64,000 bases of DNA from an uncultured Chlorobiaceae bacterium (GCA_903994635.1 CAJEXQ010000003.1:1-64000); one strand, 5' to 3'. Positions 36,451 through 47,123 are shown, numbered from the stretch's first letter. Translations and numbers: made by a program. Notes: generated from the sequence alone by a model not told the origin.

Positions 36451-38606
36451 TATTTGATTTTTTATCTATGCAAACAGAGAAAGAACATGATGAGAGGGGA
36501 AGTGCGCCTTCTGATTTTTCAGATGGCTCTTTGTATGTCAACAGGGAGCTGGGCTGGATCTATTTCAATCAGCGGGTACTTGAGGAGGCACTCAATCCTG
36601 ATGCGCATCCGCTTCTGGAGAGGGTAAAATTCATCTCGATTTTCAGTTCAAACCTTGATGAATATTTCATGATCCGCGTTGCAGGTATTGAAGATCAGTA
36701 TGAGGCTGGCATTCAGGATCGAACCATTGATGGCCATACTCCTTTTGAGCAGCTCGAAAAGATCCGTACAATGGTTCAGCAGCAGCTCAGCCAGCGAAAC
36801 GAATGTTTTTATCATGACCTTGTCCCTGCTCTGCAACGGGAGGGCATAGAGTTCCTTAAAGTCTCCGAATTAACGACGGTGCATCAGCGGGCATTGAGTC
36901 ACTATTTTCGCAAGGAGATCTATCCGGTACTGACGCCACTCGCCTTCGATACTGGCCACCCTTTTCCCTTTATGTCGAATCTCTCGCTGAATCTTGCCGT
37001 CGAGCTGGAAGATGAGGAGAGCAAGACCCTGAAGTTTGCCCGTGTGAAGGTTCCGGGAATCCTTCCTCGACTTCTCCGCCTCAACGATATCAAGGGCTTT
37101 CATGATGAGGACGGAATCATCAGGTTTATATGGACAGAAGATCTCATCGAAAACAATCTGGCGCACCTGTTTCCGAAAATGAGAATTATACAGTCCCATC
37201 TGTTCAGATTGATTCGGGATGCAGATATTGAAATTGAGGAGGATGAAGCTGGTGATCTGCTGAAAACCATTGAAAAAAGCATCCGCTCAAGCCGTTACGG
37301 GAAAGTAGTCCGCCTTGATATCACTCCTGAAATGCCCTCTTCGGTGCGTAAACTGCTCATCAAAAATCTTGAGCTTGCCCCGAGGAATGTGTATGAAATT
37401 GACGGAGCGCTCGGGTTTGGCTGCCTGATTGATCTTCTGAAGATAGAACGGCCTGACTTGAAAGATGAGACTTTTGTCCCTTACAACCGCATTGAAGAGG
37501 AGTTTGCAGATGATATTTTCAGCGCGATACGGGTTAAAGACAGGCTACTTTACCATCCTTATGATTCGTTTCAGCCAGTAGTCAATTTTCTCAACAAGGC
37601 GGCACTTGACCCTGATGTCCTCTCCATCAAGCAGACGCTCTACAGGGTGGGAAGCAACTCACCCATTGTCGAGGCGCTGATGAAGGCGGCAGAAGAGGGC
37701 AAACAGGTTGCGGTACTTGTAGAACTCAAGGCGAGATTCGACGAAGAGAATAACATCGTCTGGGCTCGGGCGCTTGAAGATGTTGGGGTACACGTCGTCT
37801 ACGGCTTGCCGGGGCTCAAAACCCATGCAAAGCTCACTCTCATTGTGCGCCGGGAACAACAGAAGCTGAAACGCTATCTCCACCTTGGCACCGGAAACTA
37901 TAACCCTGCAACCGGAAAAATTTATACCGATTACAGCCTTTTTACCACCAACGAACAGCTTGCCAATGATGTATCAGAACTTTTCAACGCCTTGACAGGA
38001 TACTCAAAACATACTGGGTACAGAAAGCTGCTTGTCTCCCCAATCAACACTCGAAAAAGGATTATTGAGATGATTGATCGGGAAATTGCACTGACCCAAC
38101 AGGGAAACAAGGGACGGATAGTTATGAAAATGAATGCCCTGGTTGACGTTCAAACGATACAGGCACTTTACCGGGCCTCATGCGAGGGCGTCAGGGTTGA
38201 CCTGGTTGTTCGGGGGATTTGCAGCCTGAAACCTGGCCTTCCAGGAGTCAGTGAGAATATCCGGGTTATCAGTGTCATCGGACGTTTTCTTGAACACAGC
38301 AGGGCGTACTACTTTCAAAATGGAGGAAAGCATGAACTCTATCTTGGCAGCGCCGATATCATGCCAAGAAACCTCGACGATCGGGTCGAAACACTTTTTC
38401 CTGTATTTGATAAAGCGCTGATCAAGGTTGTTACCTCCGATCTTGACCTGATTCTGAGCGATAATGTCAAGGCATGGCAGATGAACGCTGATGGCACTTA
38501 CGCTCTGATTATCAATGACGCTCCGAAAATAAACAGTCAGGAACTCTTTTTATCAAGGGTTTCCCAGAAAAAATCTTCATTCAAATTTAACGTAAACGAA
38601 TTATGA
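36447..38606 (+). CDS. ppk: Polyphosphate kinase 1
   Basis: A 719-residue enzyme that makes and breaks long polyphosphate chains using ATP. N-terminal [15 protein letters not shown] and [13 protein letters not shown] are typical. The autophosphorylated His is His479 ([11 protein letters not shown]), with the second catalytic His617 in LEHSRAYYF. The C-terminal [12 protein letters not shown] is present. An alternative ATG at 36468 would still leave all domains intact. It overlaps both neighbours by four bases, suggesting translational coupling with the folate and rpiB genes. Confidence 0.96.
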   Translation: MIFDFLSMQTEKEHDERGSAPSDFSDGSLYVNRELGWIYFNQRVLEEALNPDAHPLLERVKFISIFSSNLDEYFMIRVAGIEDQYEAGIQDRTIDGHTPFEQLEKIRTMVQQQLSQRNECFYHDLVPALQREGIEFLKVSELTTVHQRALSHYFRKEIYPVLTPLAFDTGHPFPFMSNLSLNLAVELEDEESKTLKFARVKVPGILPRLLRLNDIKGFHDEDGIIRFIWTEDLIENNLAHLFPKMRIIQSHLFRLIRDADIEIEEDEAGDLLKTIEKSIRSSRYGKVVRLDITPEMPSSVRKLLIKNLELAPRNVYEIDGALGFGCLIDLLKIERPDLKDETFVPYNRIEEEFADDIFSAIRVKDRLLYHPYDSFQPVVNFLNKAALDPDVLSIKQTLYRVGSNSPIVEALMKAAEEGKQVAVLVELKARFDEENNIVWARALEDVGVHVVYGLPGLKTHAKLTLIVRREQQKLKRYLHLGTGNYNPATGKIYTDYSLFTTNEQLANDVSELFNALTGYSKHTGYRKLLVSPINTRKRIIEMIDREIALTQQGNKGRIVMKMNALVDVQTIQALYRASCEGVRVDLVVRGICSLKPGLPGVSENIRVISVIGRFLEHSRAYYFQNGGKHELYLGSADIMPRNLDDRVETLFPVFDKALIKVVTSDLDLILSDNVKAWQMNADGTYALIINDAPKINSQELFLSRVSQKKSSFKFNVNEL

Positions 38607-39037
38607 ACATTGCAGTTGGAAGCGATCATGCCGGGTTCGAATTCAAAAAAACGGTGATTGCCTGGCTTGCAGGCAGTGGCTATGAGATAGAAGACATGGG
38701 GCCCTACGATGAGGGGTCGGTTGACTATCCTGATTTCGCCCGCAAAGTTGCTTTGGCAGTTGCTGAAGGGAAGAGCGACTCTGGAATCCTGCTGTGTGGC
38801 ACTGGTATCGGTGTTTCTATTGCCGCAAATAAAATCAAGGGCATTCGAGCAGCGCTTGTCTGCAACCCGGAGTTCGCCACCCTTGCCCGGCAGCATAATA
38901 ATGCCAATATTATCTGTTTTCCCGCACGTTTTACCGATAAAGCAACAATAGAACAAAGCCTTCATAACTGGTTTGCCACCGATTTTGAAGGGGGCCGGCA
39001 TGAGCTGAGGGTGAATAAAATCGAACCATGCTGTTAA
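38603..39037 (+). CDS. rpiB: Ribose-5-phosphate isomerase B
   Basis: A 144-residue RpiB/LacAB-fold isomerase interconverting ribose-5-P and ribulose-5-P, relevant to the pentose pathway. [10 protein letters not shown] contains the ring-opening His9 region, and [17 protein letters not shown] has catalytic Cys65 and Thr67. It has ATGA overlap with ppk and a 10-bp overlap with the CBS gene. Confidence 0.95.
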   Translation: MNIAVGSDHAGFEFKKTVIAWLAGSGYEIEDMGPYDEGSVDYPDFARKVALAVAEGKSDSGILLCGTGIGVSIAANKIKGIRAALVCNPEFATLARQHNNANIICFPARFTDKATIEQSLHNWFATDFEGGRHELRVNKIEPCC

Positions 39038-39705
39038 ATGAATGGGTAAAGGATCATCTTGACATAACCGTTCCGTTTTTTGCGGATAATGACTTGGTTG
39101 TGGAAGTTCTTTCCTTGATGCAGGAGGGTGGGGTTGACTGCGCTCCTCTCCTGCATGATGGGAAAATCACGGCCATGGTGACAATTCTTGATCTTTTGCC
39201 TTTGCGGCAATCGAAAAAAAGGCTGAAGGAGCTGACGTTTGAAAATGCCGAAAGCATCGGACTTCATGAACATCTCTTTGATATTTTTTCGAGGACAAGT
39301 TCAATACATACTACCCTCATTCCAGTATCGGAAGAGGGTGGGCGTTATGTCGGGGTTATTGAAAAGGAGGCACTTTTTAAACAAATCAGTGATATTTTTC
39401 ATTTGGGCGATGAGGGGGTTACCCTCGAGCTGGATGTGCCATCAGTTGATCTCAAGCTCTCCGAGGTTATTGCAATACTTGAGAAAAACGATGCCACAGT
39501 GTTAAGTTTTGGTAGCTATTTTGCAGCTCCTGATGGTGAAGGCACAGTTCTCACCTTCAGGCTTCAGACGTACGACCTTTTTCGTCTGGCAACAAATCTT
39601 GGAAAAATTGGCTACCAGATCCGCTATACATCCCCCTTCTTCAGGGAAAAAGAGGATGAAATGAGAGAAAAGGCGCTTGAGTTTATCCGGTTTATGGATA
39701 TGTAA
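39028..39705 (+). CDS. CBS-pair protein with C-terminal ACT-like region
   Basis: A 225-residue cytoplasmic protein. Two CBS motifs (about 10-60 and 65-122) usually bind adenine nucleotides. The rest (about 130-205) has the alternating pattern of an ACT-like regulatory domain. No catalytic domain, so it is probably an energy or nucleotide sensor. It overlaps rpiB by 10 bp and precedes the M20 hydrolase by 28 bp. Confidence 0.75.
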   Translation: MLLNEWVKDHLDITVPFFADNDLVVEVLSLMQEGGVDCAPLLHDGKITAMVTILDLLPLRQSKKRLKELTFENAESIGLHEHLFDIFSRTSSIHTTLIPVSEEGGRYVGVIEKEALFKQISDIFHLGDEGVTLELDVPSVDLKLSEVIAILEKNDATVLSFGSYFAAPDGEGTVLTFRLQTYDLFRLATNLGKIGYQIRYTSPFFREKEDEMREKALEFIRFMDM

Positions 39706-39733
39706 GTGTCTGAACGACAAATATAATGTTTTC

Positions 39734-40954
39734 ATGAAAACAGAACACTCCATCGAGCTTGTCGAGCTGATTAAAAGTGGCGCAGCAGAGATTTTCCATG
39801 AAGTTCTCTTTTTGCGCAGGGAGATTCATCGTCACCCGGAACTCTCTTATGCAGAGGTAAACACCACAGCACTGATAACCGATTACCTTCTTGGTCTCGG
39901 TATTACGCCGGAGCCTTCTTTGCTTGAAACAGGCGTTGTCGCTCTGATTAAGGGAGGAGGCAAGGCTGGCAAGGGCACATTGGTTGCGCTGCGGGCGGAT
40001 ATTGACGCTTTGCCGCTTAACGAAGAGAATCAGAATGGTTTCTGCTCCCTTGATCCAGGCAAAATGCACGCCTGTGGTCATGACATGCACACGGCAATGC
40101 TTCTTGGCGCAGCAAAAATTCTTTCAGGAATGAAAGAGAGGCTTATTGGAGATGTGCTTCTTATTTTTCAGCCAGCGGAAGAGAAAGCGCCGGGAGGAGC
40201 AAAACCGTTTCTCGATGCAGGCCTGTTCAGACAGTTCAAGCCGTCAGTGATTATCGGCCAACACTGCTTTCCAAACGTTGAATGCGGAAAAGTTGCTCTC
40301 TGCAGGGGAAGCTTTATGGCTGCGGCTGATGAACTCTACTTCACTGTGACGGGGCAGGGAGGCCATGCTTCTGCACCACATAAAGTGGCCGATCCGGTTC
40401 TTGCTGCTGCTCATATCATTACTGCGGTTCAGCACCTTGTGAGCCGCGTCGCTCCGCCCCATGAGCCTGCGGTTGTTTCGATTGCCTCGATTCATGGTGG
40501 CAATGCAACTAATGTTATACCAAGGCAGGTAACCATGTCAGGCACGATGAGAACCATGAACGAGGAAGTGCGATCACTGCTGCAGGAAAGGCTGCGTCAG
40601 ACGGTCACTCATATAGCGATGGGAGTTGGTGTTGAGGCGGAAGTGGAGATCAGAAAAGGGTATCCAGTGCTTTATAATGATTTGGTTGTTACCGAAAAGG
40701 CGGAGATGATCTGCGGAGAGTATCTCGGTAGTGTCAACGTGCTCAACTGTGACCCGATCATGACCGCCGAGGATTTTGCCTACTACCTTCAGGAGTGTCC
40801 GGGGACGTTCTGGCAGATCGGAACGGGAATGGGGAACAACGACAAAAATAACACACTGCACTCCCCAACCTTCAATCCCGAAGAGCGTGCGCTTGAAACA
40901 GGTTGTGGCCTGCTTGCCTATGCAGCATTGAGGTTTTTGGGTGACGTGCAGTAG
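39734..40954 (+). CDS. M20 family N-acyl-amino-acid amidohydrolase
   Basis: A 406-residue metallopeptidase-fold amidohydrolase of the hippurate/IAA-amino acid hydrolase group. LRREIHRHPELSY opens the catalytic domain. ALRADIDALP and CGHDMHTAM (Cys114, His116) supply metal ligands, and QPAEEKAPGG holds the catalytic Glu149 and ligand Glu150. A dimerisation domain lies at about 190-300. Its natural substrate is not clear. The stop codon lies inside a 12-bp perfect inverted repeat. Confidence 0.9.
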   Translation: MKTEHSIELVELIKSGAAEIFHEVLFLRREIHRHPELSYAEVNTTALITDYLLGLGITPEPSLLETGVVALIKGGGKAGKGTLVALRADIDALPLNEENQNGFCSLDPGKMHACGHDMHTAMLLGAAKILSGMKERLIGDVLLIFQPAEEKAPGGAKPFLDAGLFRQFKPSVIIGQHCFPNVECGKVALCRGSFMAAADELYFTVTGQGGHASAPHKVADPVLAAAHIITAVQHLVSRVAPPHEPAVVSIASIHGGNATNVIPRQVTMSGTMRTMNEEVRSLLQERLRQTVTHIAMGVGVEAEVEIRKGYPVLYNDLVVTEKAEMICGEYLGSVNVLNCDPIMTAEDFAYYLQECPGTFWQIGTGMGNNDKNNTLHSPTFNPEERALETGCGLLAYAALRFLGDVQ

Positions 40955-40986
40955 GGGGCCAGCCACAAGGGTTGCCCCTACTGCAC
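40946..40986. repeat. Perfect inverted repeat between convergent genes
   Basis: Arms GTGCAGTAGGGG (40946-40957) and CCCCTACTGCAC (40975-40986) are perfectly complementary with a 17-base loop that itself contains GGCCAGCC/GGGTTGCC pairing. It overlaps the M20 stop codon and lies 11 bp from the end of fba. No U-tract follows in either direction, so it may be a REP-type element acting as a bidirectional stop or RNA stabiliser. Confidence 0.75.
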
Positions 40987-40996
40987 CGATCCCTAC

Positions 40997-41971
40997 TTAT
41001 GCTTTTCCGTCAGAGCCGAGAACATTGATAATTTTGTGAACATAGAGTTTCTTCAGAGCATCACGGGCTGGGCCAAGATATTTTCTTGGATCAAACTCTT
41101 CAGGTTTTTCGTCAAGCACCTTGCGGATTGCGGCAGTCATGGCGAGTCGACCATCGGAGTCGATATTGATTTTGCAGACAGCAGACTTTGCGGCAAGACG
41201 AAGCTGATCTTCACTGATCCCAATCGCATCCTTCAGTTTGCCACCATGCTCATTGATGGTTTTTATCAGCTCCTGGGGTACAGAAGAGGAGCCATGCAGA
41301 ACAATAGGAAATCCAGGAATGCGGTGTTCAATTTCAGTAAGGATGTCGAGGCGGATTTTAGGATCTTCGCCTGGCTTGAACTTGAAGGCACCGTGTGAAG
41401 TGCCAATGGAGATGGCAAGACTGTCAACACCGGTTTTTGCTACGAAATCTTCAACCTCTTCCGGTTGGGTATAGGTATGGTGGGCAGCAGAGACTTCGTC
41501 TTCAATTCCAGCCAGCACTCCGAGTTCACCCTCAACAGTCACATCAAATTGATGGGCATACTCAACAACTTTTTTGGTCAGTGCGATGTTATCTTCGTAC
41601 GAGAGATGAGAGCCATCAATCATCACGGAAGAAAACCCTGACTCAATGCAGTCCACGCAAAGTTCAAAGCTGTCGCCGTGATCAAGATGCAGTACAATTG
41701 GAATGGGTGAGCCAAGTTCAGCGGCATAAGCAACAGCACCCTGGGCAAGATAGCGAAGCAGGGTTTCGTTGGCATAGCTTCTGGCCCCTTTGGAAACCTG
41801 AAGAATAACGGGAGATTTGGTCTCCGCACAGGCAAGAATGATCGCTTGCATCTGTTCGAGATTGTTGAAATTGTATGCCGGAATAGCGTAGCCACCTGTC
41901 ACAGCCTTACTGAATAATTCCCTGCTGTTGACCAACCCCAGCTCTTTAAAGCTGATTTTTTTCTTTTGCAT
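40997..41971 (-). CDS. fba: Fructose-bisphosphate aldolase, class II
   Basis: A 324-residue zinc aldolase for glycolysis/gluconeogenesis. YNFNNLEQMQAII is the family N-terminal pattern. HLDHGD contains the catalytic Asp97 and zinc ligand His98, and VEGELG and HGSSSVP are present. A strong Shine-Dalgarno AAGGAGAG lies about 7 bases before the ATG (complement of 41978-41985), fitting high expression. In green sulfur bacteria it would draw carbon from triose phosphates toward hexoses. Confidence 0.95.
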   Translation of the reverse strand: MQKKKISFKELGLVNSRELFSKAVTGGYAIPAYNFNNLEQMQAIILACAETKSPVILQVSKGARSYANETLLRYLAQGAVAYAAELGSPIPIVLHLDHGDSFELCVDCIESGFSSVMIDGSHLSYEDNIALTKKVVEYAHQFDVTVEGELGVLAGIEDEVSAAHHTYTQPEEVEDFVAKTGVDSLAISIGTSHGAFKFKPGEDPKIRLDILTEIEHRIPGFPIVLHGSSSVPQELIKTINEHGGKLKDAIGISEDQLRLAAKSAVCKINIDSDGRLAMTAAIRKVLDEKPEEFDPRKYLGPARDALKKLYVHKIINVLGSDGKA

Positions 41972-42120
41972 TGAAAGCTCTCCTTTTATTTATTATAATA
42001 TGCTGTATTTCTCTGCCGCCATAATTATATCAATCAATGGGCCAATATATATATAATTGCGTTCTCATTCAACAATAGCATTCTATACGGTCGTTAACCC
42101 TTTGATCTTTATACACTAAC

Positions 42121-44187
42121 ATGCGTAGAAAAAGTCTGCTCCTCATTGTTGTCGCTTTGGGGAGCGCAGTTTCGGTTTTTGCCAAAAATGCGGAAAAATC
42201 TGCTCCGGCAGTGACTCTTGTTACGCTCCATCCAACTGCAGCCCAGGAAGAGGCTGGCAAATACATCACTCAATCCCTTCTCCAGAATCACTACAGAAAG
42301 ATCTCAGTTAATGACTCTCTTTCTCAACAGATATTCAATCGCTATATCGAAAATCTTGATGGCAGTAAAAGTTATTTTGTGGCAAGTGAGGTACAAAGTC
42401 TCCGAAAAGTTTATGGCTCTCGCATTGATGATGAATTTCTTGCAGGGAAATCAAATGCGGGTTTTGGGATCTATAATTTTTTCCTGAAACGGGCAAAAGA
42501 GAAAATGCGGTTCATGAAGGCAACTGCAGACACTGTACACTTTAACTTTTCAACGCCCGAGACCCTTGATCTCTCCCGCAAGGCCGATCCATGGCCTTCT
42601 GACAGGCATCAGCTTTCCGACCTGTGGAAAAAAGAGCTGAAATACCAGTGGTTAAATCTAAAGTATTCGGGTGAAAGCAGCAAGACAATCCGTGGGGCTC
42701 TGGCAAAAAGCTTTACAGGCAGGCTCAACCTTCTCAATCGCCAGAAACCGGATGATGCTTTTCAGGCTTATACCTACGCACTGACAACATCATTCGATCC
42801 CCATACGAGCTATTTCTCTCCGGATGAATACGAAAACTTCCAGATAGATATGAGCCGATCGCTTGAGGGAATCGGAGCCAAACTCCAGACCGAAGGCGAA
42901 TATACTGTTGTTAGCGAGGTCATTCCTGGAGGTCCTGCCTTCAAAAGCAGTTTAATGAAAAAAGGGGACAAAATTATTGCTGTTGGTCAGGGAAAAACAG
43001 GAGAAATTATTGATGTTTCCGGATGGAGAATCACTGAAGTGGTAAAACTGATCAGGGGGAAAAAAAGTACCATTGTTCGTCTGAAAATTGTTCAGGCCAG
43101 CCAGGGTGGCAGGGGGCCTGCAAAAATAGTCCAACTCCAGCGAGAAAAGATCGATCTGGAAGAGCAGGCGGCAAAGAAAAGCGTTATCCAGCAAAATGGC
43201 CAGAAAATCGGAGTTATTTCCATCCCGTCATTCTATCTGGATTTTGAGGGTCAACAACAGAATACCGGTAATTATACCAGCACCAGTCGTGATGTAACAA
43301 GAATTCTGAACGAACTGAATGCTGAGCATGTCGATGGCATCGTTATTGATTTGCGCGACAATGGAGGTGGTTCGCTTGAAGAGTCAGTGAATGTTACCGG
43401 GCTCTTTATTCCAGCCGGTCCAGTGGTACAGATAAGTAATTCCTCAGGTGAAAAACAGGTAATGTATGACAAAGATCGCCAGGTGGTCTATAGCGGTCCG
43501 CTGGCGGTACTTGTCAACCGTTACAGCGCCTCGGCATCAGAAATTTTTGCTGCTGCAATTCAGGATTACGGGCGCGGTGTTATAATCGGAGAGAGAACGT
43601 TCGGAAAAGGGACTGTCCAGAGTATTATAAAACTAACAAGGCCGTTTTCTTTTTTTGGAAAAAGTCCTGAACTCGGACAGATAAAGCTCACTATTGCAAA
43701 GTTTTACCGGATTTCCGGAGCAAGTACCCAGCATAAAGGTGTACTGCCTGATATTGCTATGCCATCAATGATTGACACCTCAATAGTTGGCGAGGATACT
43801 TATACCAGTAGCCTTCCGTGGAGCACCATTTCCCGTTCATTTTACCGCCCGACTGCAGAGGTTTCCCAGGAAGAAATTGGAGTGCTTCGCCAAAAACAGC
43901 AGGAAAGGGCATCAAAGAACCGCCAGTTCCAATCCTATCTTATTGATTTGAATACATTTAACCAGATTCGTAAAAAGAAGATGGTATCACTTCAGGATTC
44001 CTCCTTTAAATCTGAGATAGAGACGATAAAAAAAATAGAGGGGCAGTGGGGGCAGGATCAGGATTCAACCAAAAACATGAACAAAGACGTTCTCCTTAAC
44101 CAGTCGGCCGCAGTGGTCTCTGACCTGGCCGAACTTAAGGCCGTACAGCGGCAAACAGTTACCAGAACATTGCCATCGCTGAATTAA
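42121..44187 (+). CDS. prc: S41 tail-specific protease (Prc type)
   Basis: A 688-residue exported protease of the large Prc/Tsp group. A signal peptide (1-22), an N-terminal domain (about 35-220), PDZ (about 230-330) and S41 core (about 350-560) are followed by a C-terminal DUF3340-like tail. Nucleophile Ser471 (SASASE), Lys496 and Gln500 (TFGKGTVQ) reproduce the family triad spacing. Prc degrades proteins with nonpolar C-termini and tunes murein hydrolases. It is not closely related to the S41 protease at 450. Confidence 0.93.
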   Translation: MRRKSLLLIVVALGSAVSVFAKNAEKSAPAVTLVTLHPTAAQEEAGKYITQSLLQNHYRKISVNDSLSQQIFNRYIENLDGSKSYFVASEVQSLRKVYGSRIDDEFLAGKSNAGFGIYNFFLKRAKEKMRFMKATADTVHFNFSTPETLDLSRKADPWPSDRHQLSDLWKKELKYQWLNLKYSGESSKTIRGALAKSFTGRLNLLNRQKPDDAFQAYTYALTTSFDPHTSYFSPDEYENFQIDMSRSLEGIGAKLQTEGEYTVVSEVIPGGPAFKSSLMKKGDKIIAVGQGKTGEIIDVSGWRITEVVKLIRGKKSTIVRLKIVQASQGGRGPAKIVQLQREKIDLEEQAAKKSVIQQNGQKIGVISIPSFYLDFEGQQQNTGNYTSTSRDVTRILNELNAEHVDGIVIDLRDNGGGSLEESVNVTGLFIPAGPVVQISNSSGEKQVMYDKDRQVVYSGPLAVLVNRYSASASEIFAAAIQDYGRGVIIGERTFGKGTVQSIIKLTRPFSFFGKSPELGQIKLTIAKFYRISGASTQHKGVLPDIAMPSMIDTSIVGEDTYTSSLPWSTISRSFYRPTAEVSQEEIGVLRQKQQERASKNRQFQSYLIDLNTFNQIRKKKMVSLQDSSFKSEIETIKKIEGQWGQDQDSTKNMNKDVLLNQSAAVVSDLAELKAVQRQTVTRTLPSLN

Positions 44188-44212
44188 ACAACTTAAAAAA
44201 TCAGTCAACTAC

Positions 44213-44731
44213 ATGCGTAACAAGATATTGTTCCTTAAGAAATATTTAAAAGCTCCTCAAAGTATCGGTTCCGTTATGCCCTCTTCTGAGTTTTTGGCAA
44301 AAGCTATATTTAAATCAATTAAAGAGTTAGATGAAGCGGTTATTATTGAAATAGGTGCAGGAACCGGTGCTATTACCAAACATATCTCCAGCTTGAATCC
44401 ATTATTGGTTGAAATCGATTCGGAATTTTGTGAGTTGCTTCGTCAACAATATCCCCATCTTAAAACGATAAATTCATGTGCTATAGAGCAGTTAAAAAAA
44501 GTTGACCAGCAGTTTGGGCTTGTGCTTTCAATTCCTCTGATCAACAACCCATTCAAATCATCATTTATTCCCATTATTGAATCTCTTTACAGCAGAGGAT
44601 TGCTTCTATGGTGTGTCCTGTACACATACGGCCTTAATGATCCTCTTGGAGAAGTCAATTTTCACAACAAGGCAAGAAAACGGTTTGTCATAAAAAACAT
44701 TCCTCCAGCTTCTGTCTGGGTTTACTCTTAA
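44213..44731 (+). CDS. PmtA/KsgA-like SAM-dependent methyltransferase
   Basis: A 172-residue small methyltransferase. LKAPQSIGSVMPSSEFLAKAI and IIEIGAGTGAITKHI (motif I) resemble phospholipid N-methyltransferases of the PmtA type and, more distantly, rRNA dimethyladenosine methyltransferases. SIPLINNPFK occupies motif IV. It is shorter than PmtA by some 20-30 residues. A lipid or rRNA target is possible. It lies between prc and cobU. Confidence 0.65.
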   Translation: MRNKILFLKKYLKAPQSIGSVMPSSEFLAKAIFKSIKELDEAVIIEIGAGTGAITKHISSLNPLLVEIDSEFCELLRQQYPHLKTINSCAIEQLKKVDQQFGLVLSIPLINNPFKSSFIPIIESLYSRGLLLWCVLYTYGLNDPLGEVNFHNKARKRFVIKNIPPASVWVYS

Positions 44732-44745
44732 GCTCTCCCTGAAAA

Positions 44746-45261
44746 ATGAGTACAGTTTATTATGTTACCGGTGGAGCGCGGAGCGGCAAGAGCTCTTTTG
44801 CCTTGAAGCTTGCAGCATCCTACGTGAACAAGCTTTTTTTTGCAACTGCAGAGCCGTTTGATGAAGAAATGCAGATCCGGATCAGCAAGCATCAAGTAGA
44901 GCGGGGTACCCAGTTCACGACAATCGAGGAGCCTCTCTGTCTCGGGCAAGCGCTCCGGCAGCTTCCCGCAGGCACCGATGTTGTGCTGCTCGACTGTCTG
45001 ACGGTCTGGACAGGAAATCTTATGCACTATCTTGACAATGATGAGGAGATCGACAAACAGATCGAACTTTTTCTGGAGGTACTTCGTCAGCCTCCTTGTG
45101 CTATTATCCTTGTTTCCAATGAAGTGGGTCAGGGCATTGTTCCCGAAAATGCCCTGGCTCGGAGATTTCGAGACAGGGCAGGCATGATTAACCAGCATGT
45201 TGCTTCTATAGCAACGGAGGCTTATTTGCTTTGCAGTGGTCTGCCGATCAGACTGAAGTAG
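44746..45261 (+). CDS. cobU: Adenosylcobinamide kinase / adenosylcobinamide-phosphate guanylyltransferase
   Basis: A 171-residue bifunctional enzyme that phosphorylates adenosylcobinamide and attaches GMP. The P-loop GGARSGKSSFALKLA lies at about 7-21. RISKHQVERG carries the guanylylated His, and SNEVGQGIVPENALARRFRD is the C-terminal signature. First gene of cobU-cobT-cobS. No cobalamin riboswitch fits in the 14 bp before it. Confidence 0.95.
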   Translation: MSTVYYVTGGARSGKSSFALKLAASYVNKLFFATAEPFDEEMQIRISKHQVERGTQFTTIEEPLCLGQALRQLPAGTDVVLLDCLTVWTGNLMHYLDNDEEIDKQIELFLEVLRQPPCAIILVSNEVGQGIVPENALARRFRDRAGMINQHVASIATEAYLLCSGLPIRLK

Positions 45262-45302
45262 TTACCTCTTGAATTAGCTAATTATTTTTTATTTAATAAA
45301 TT

Positions 45303-46367
45303 ATGAACGAAAAACTTCAGCATCTACTGAATCATATCCAACCTGCCGACCACTCACTCACCGCTGCAGTGCAAGCGCATCTTGATGATCTTACCAAACC
45401 GCAGGGGAGCCTTGGCCGGTTGGAAGAGATTGCACTGAAATATACTCTGGCAACCGGATTGCTGAAGCCGCAGCTTTCAAAAAAGAAAATCTGCTGTTTT
45501 GCCGCCGATCACGGGGTGGCGGTGGAAGGTGTATCGGCATTTCCAGCAGAGGTGACACCACAGATGGTCTATAACATGCTCAGTGGAGGAGCAGCCATTA
45601 ATGTGCTGACTCGTCATGCCGGGGCAGATCTTGATGTTGTGGATATGGGTGTCAATCATGATTTTCCCGATCTGCCCGGACTGGTGAAAAAAAAGGTGCG
45701 ATCGGGGAGCTGCAATATGGCTCTTGGAGCTGCCATGAGTGAAGAGGATACACTGCAGGCAGTGCTTTGTGGCGCAGAACTTGCTGCAGAAGCACACAAG
45801 GCGGGCTACCATCTTCTTGGAACCGGTGAGATGGGCATCGCCAATACCACCCCGGCGACAGCGCTCTATTCCGTTCTGCTCAATCTGCCGGTTGAAAGTA
45901 TTACCGGCCGGGGCACTGGTATTGATGATGAGCGTCTGCAGCACAAAATAGCGGTGATCCAGAAGGCTATTGTTGTTAACGGATCCCGTTGTACGACTCC
46001 CTTTACTACACTTGCCGCTCTTGGAGGTTATGAAATTGCCGCAATAACCGGTTTTATTCTTGGGGCTGCAGCAAACCGCATTCCTGTTGTTGTTGATGGC
46101 TTTATCTCCTCGGCAGGAGCTGTGGTTGCGCTCAAGCTTTGTCCGACTGTGGATGACTATCTTTTTTTCAGCCATATTTCCAACGAACAGGGGCACAGGA
46201 CGGTTATGCAGAAACTCGGGGCACGACCGATTCTTGATCTTGATCTTCGTCTTGGCGAGGGAACGGGTGCCGTGCTTGCCATGCAGCTTATTGAGGGAGC
46301 TGTGAAAATTTATAATGAAATGGCAACTTTCAGTGCAGCAAGGGTCAGTGAAAAAAGTGCTGAATAA
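45303..46367 (+). CDS. cobT: Nicotinate-nucleotide-dimethylbenzimidazole phosphoribosyltransferase
   Basis: A 354-residue enzyme that makes alpha-ribazole phosphate for the lower ligand of B12. [18 protein letters not shown] near the N-terminus, [27 protein letters not shown] and GRGTGIDDE are clear family blocks. The C-terminal LRLGEGTGA is conserved. It is followed 3 bp later by cobS. Confidence 0.96.
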   Translation: MNEKLQHLLNHIQPADHSLTAAVQAHLDDLTKPQGSLGRLEEIALKYTLATGLLKPQLSKKKICCFAADHGVAVEGVSAFPAEVTPQMVYNMLSGGAAINVLTRHAGADLDVVDMGVNHDFPDLPGLVKKKVRSGSCNMALGAAMSEEDTLQAVLCGAELAAEAHKAGYHLLGTGEMGIANTTPATALYSVLLNLPVESITGRGTGIDDERLQHKIAVIQKAIVVNGSRCTTPFTTLAALGGYEIAAITGFILGAAANRIPVVVDGFISSAGAVVALKLCPTVDDYLFFSHISNEQGHRTVMQKLGARPILDLDLRLGEGTGAVLAMQLIEGAVKIYNEMATFSAARVSEKSAE

Positions 46368-46370
46368 GGT

Positions 46371-47123
46371 ATGGTGAGAGGGCTTGTGACAGCTTTGAGA
46401 ACATTGACCGTGCTCACTGTTCCTGGCAAGGATACTGATACTTTCAGCACTTCGCTTTTCTGGTTTCCTCTGGTTGGCTTGTTGATCGGAATATTGCAGG
46501 CCTCCCTTGCATATTTTGGTCATCTTGTTGGGTGGAATGAGCTGTCGGCAGCACTTGTGGTTCTTGGCGGTATCGCCTTGACAAGGGGAATGCACGCCGA
46601 TGGCCTTGCTGATATGGCTGATGGCTTCTGGGGCGGAAAGAGCAGGGAAGCAGTGCTGAGGATTATGAAGGATCCGAACGTTGGATCGTTTGGTGCCATA
46701 GCTCTTTGTGCTGTTATGCTGCTCAAGTGGATTGCCATTCTCAAGCTTGTTGAACTCGGGGCTTTCAACATCATTGTCGCTGGCACCCTGCTTGCGCGAT
46801 TTGTGCAGGTGCTGCTTGCCTCATCCCTCCCTTATGCCCGCAGCGAGGGCGGAACTGCCCAGGCATTTGTAACCGGGGCTGGAAGCCTCCATATTATAGC
46901 TACCTCTATAGTAACGCTCTCTTTTCTCGTTTTACTTCTTTATACCGATCTTTATGCGCTTTTTGCTGTGGTACCTGCGGCGCTCGCTGCCGGAATGATG
47001 ACGGGTCTGGTGAGTCACCGGAAAATTGGTGGAGTTACAGGAGACGTGCTTGGGGCGGGAAATGAGATGACAGAACTGTTTGTCTGGATTGCAGCAGCAA
47101 TAAGGCTCTCGGGAGCATCATGA
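46371..47123 (+). CDS. cobS: Adenosylcobinamide-GDP ribazoletransferase (cobalamin synthase)
   Basis: A 250-residue integral membrane enzyme that joins GDP-cobinamide to alpha-ribazole. Motif RGMHADGLADMADGFWGG has the metal-binding acidic residues. Six or so hydrophobic helices are visible. Its stop overlaps the next start (ATGA), so the flavoprotein gene is co-translated with the B12 genes. Confidence 0.95.
   Translation: MVRGLVTALRTLTVLTVPGKDTDTFSTSLFWFPLVGLLIGILQASLAYFGHLVGWNELSAALVVLGGIALTRGMHADGLADMADGFWGGKSREAVLRIMKDPNVGSFGAIALCAVMLLKWIAILKLVELGAFNIIVAGTLLARFVQVLLASSLPYARSEGGTAQAFVTGAGSLHIIATSIVTLSFLVLLLYTDLYALFAVVPAALAAGMMTGLVSHRKIGGVTGDVLGAGNEMTELFVWIAAAIRLSGAS

Noticed and set aside
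44732-44745. Cobalamin riboswitch before cobU
   Set aside because: Only 14 bp separate cobU from the preceding gene, too short for a B12 riboswitch, and no B12-box-like sequence was noticed upstream.
45477-46595. Long 372-codon minus-strand frame across cobT
   Set aside because: It is antisense to the well-supported cobT and the start of cobS; composition (many His, Cys, Asn, Ser) is that of a shadow frame.
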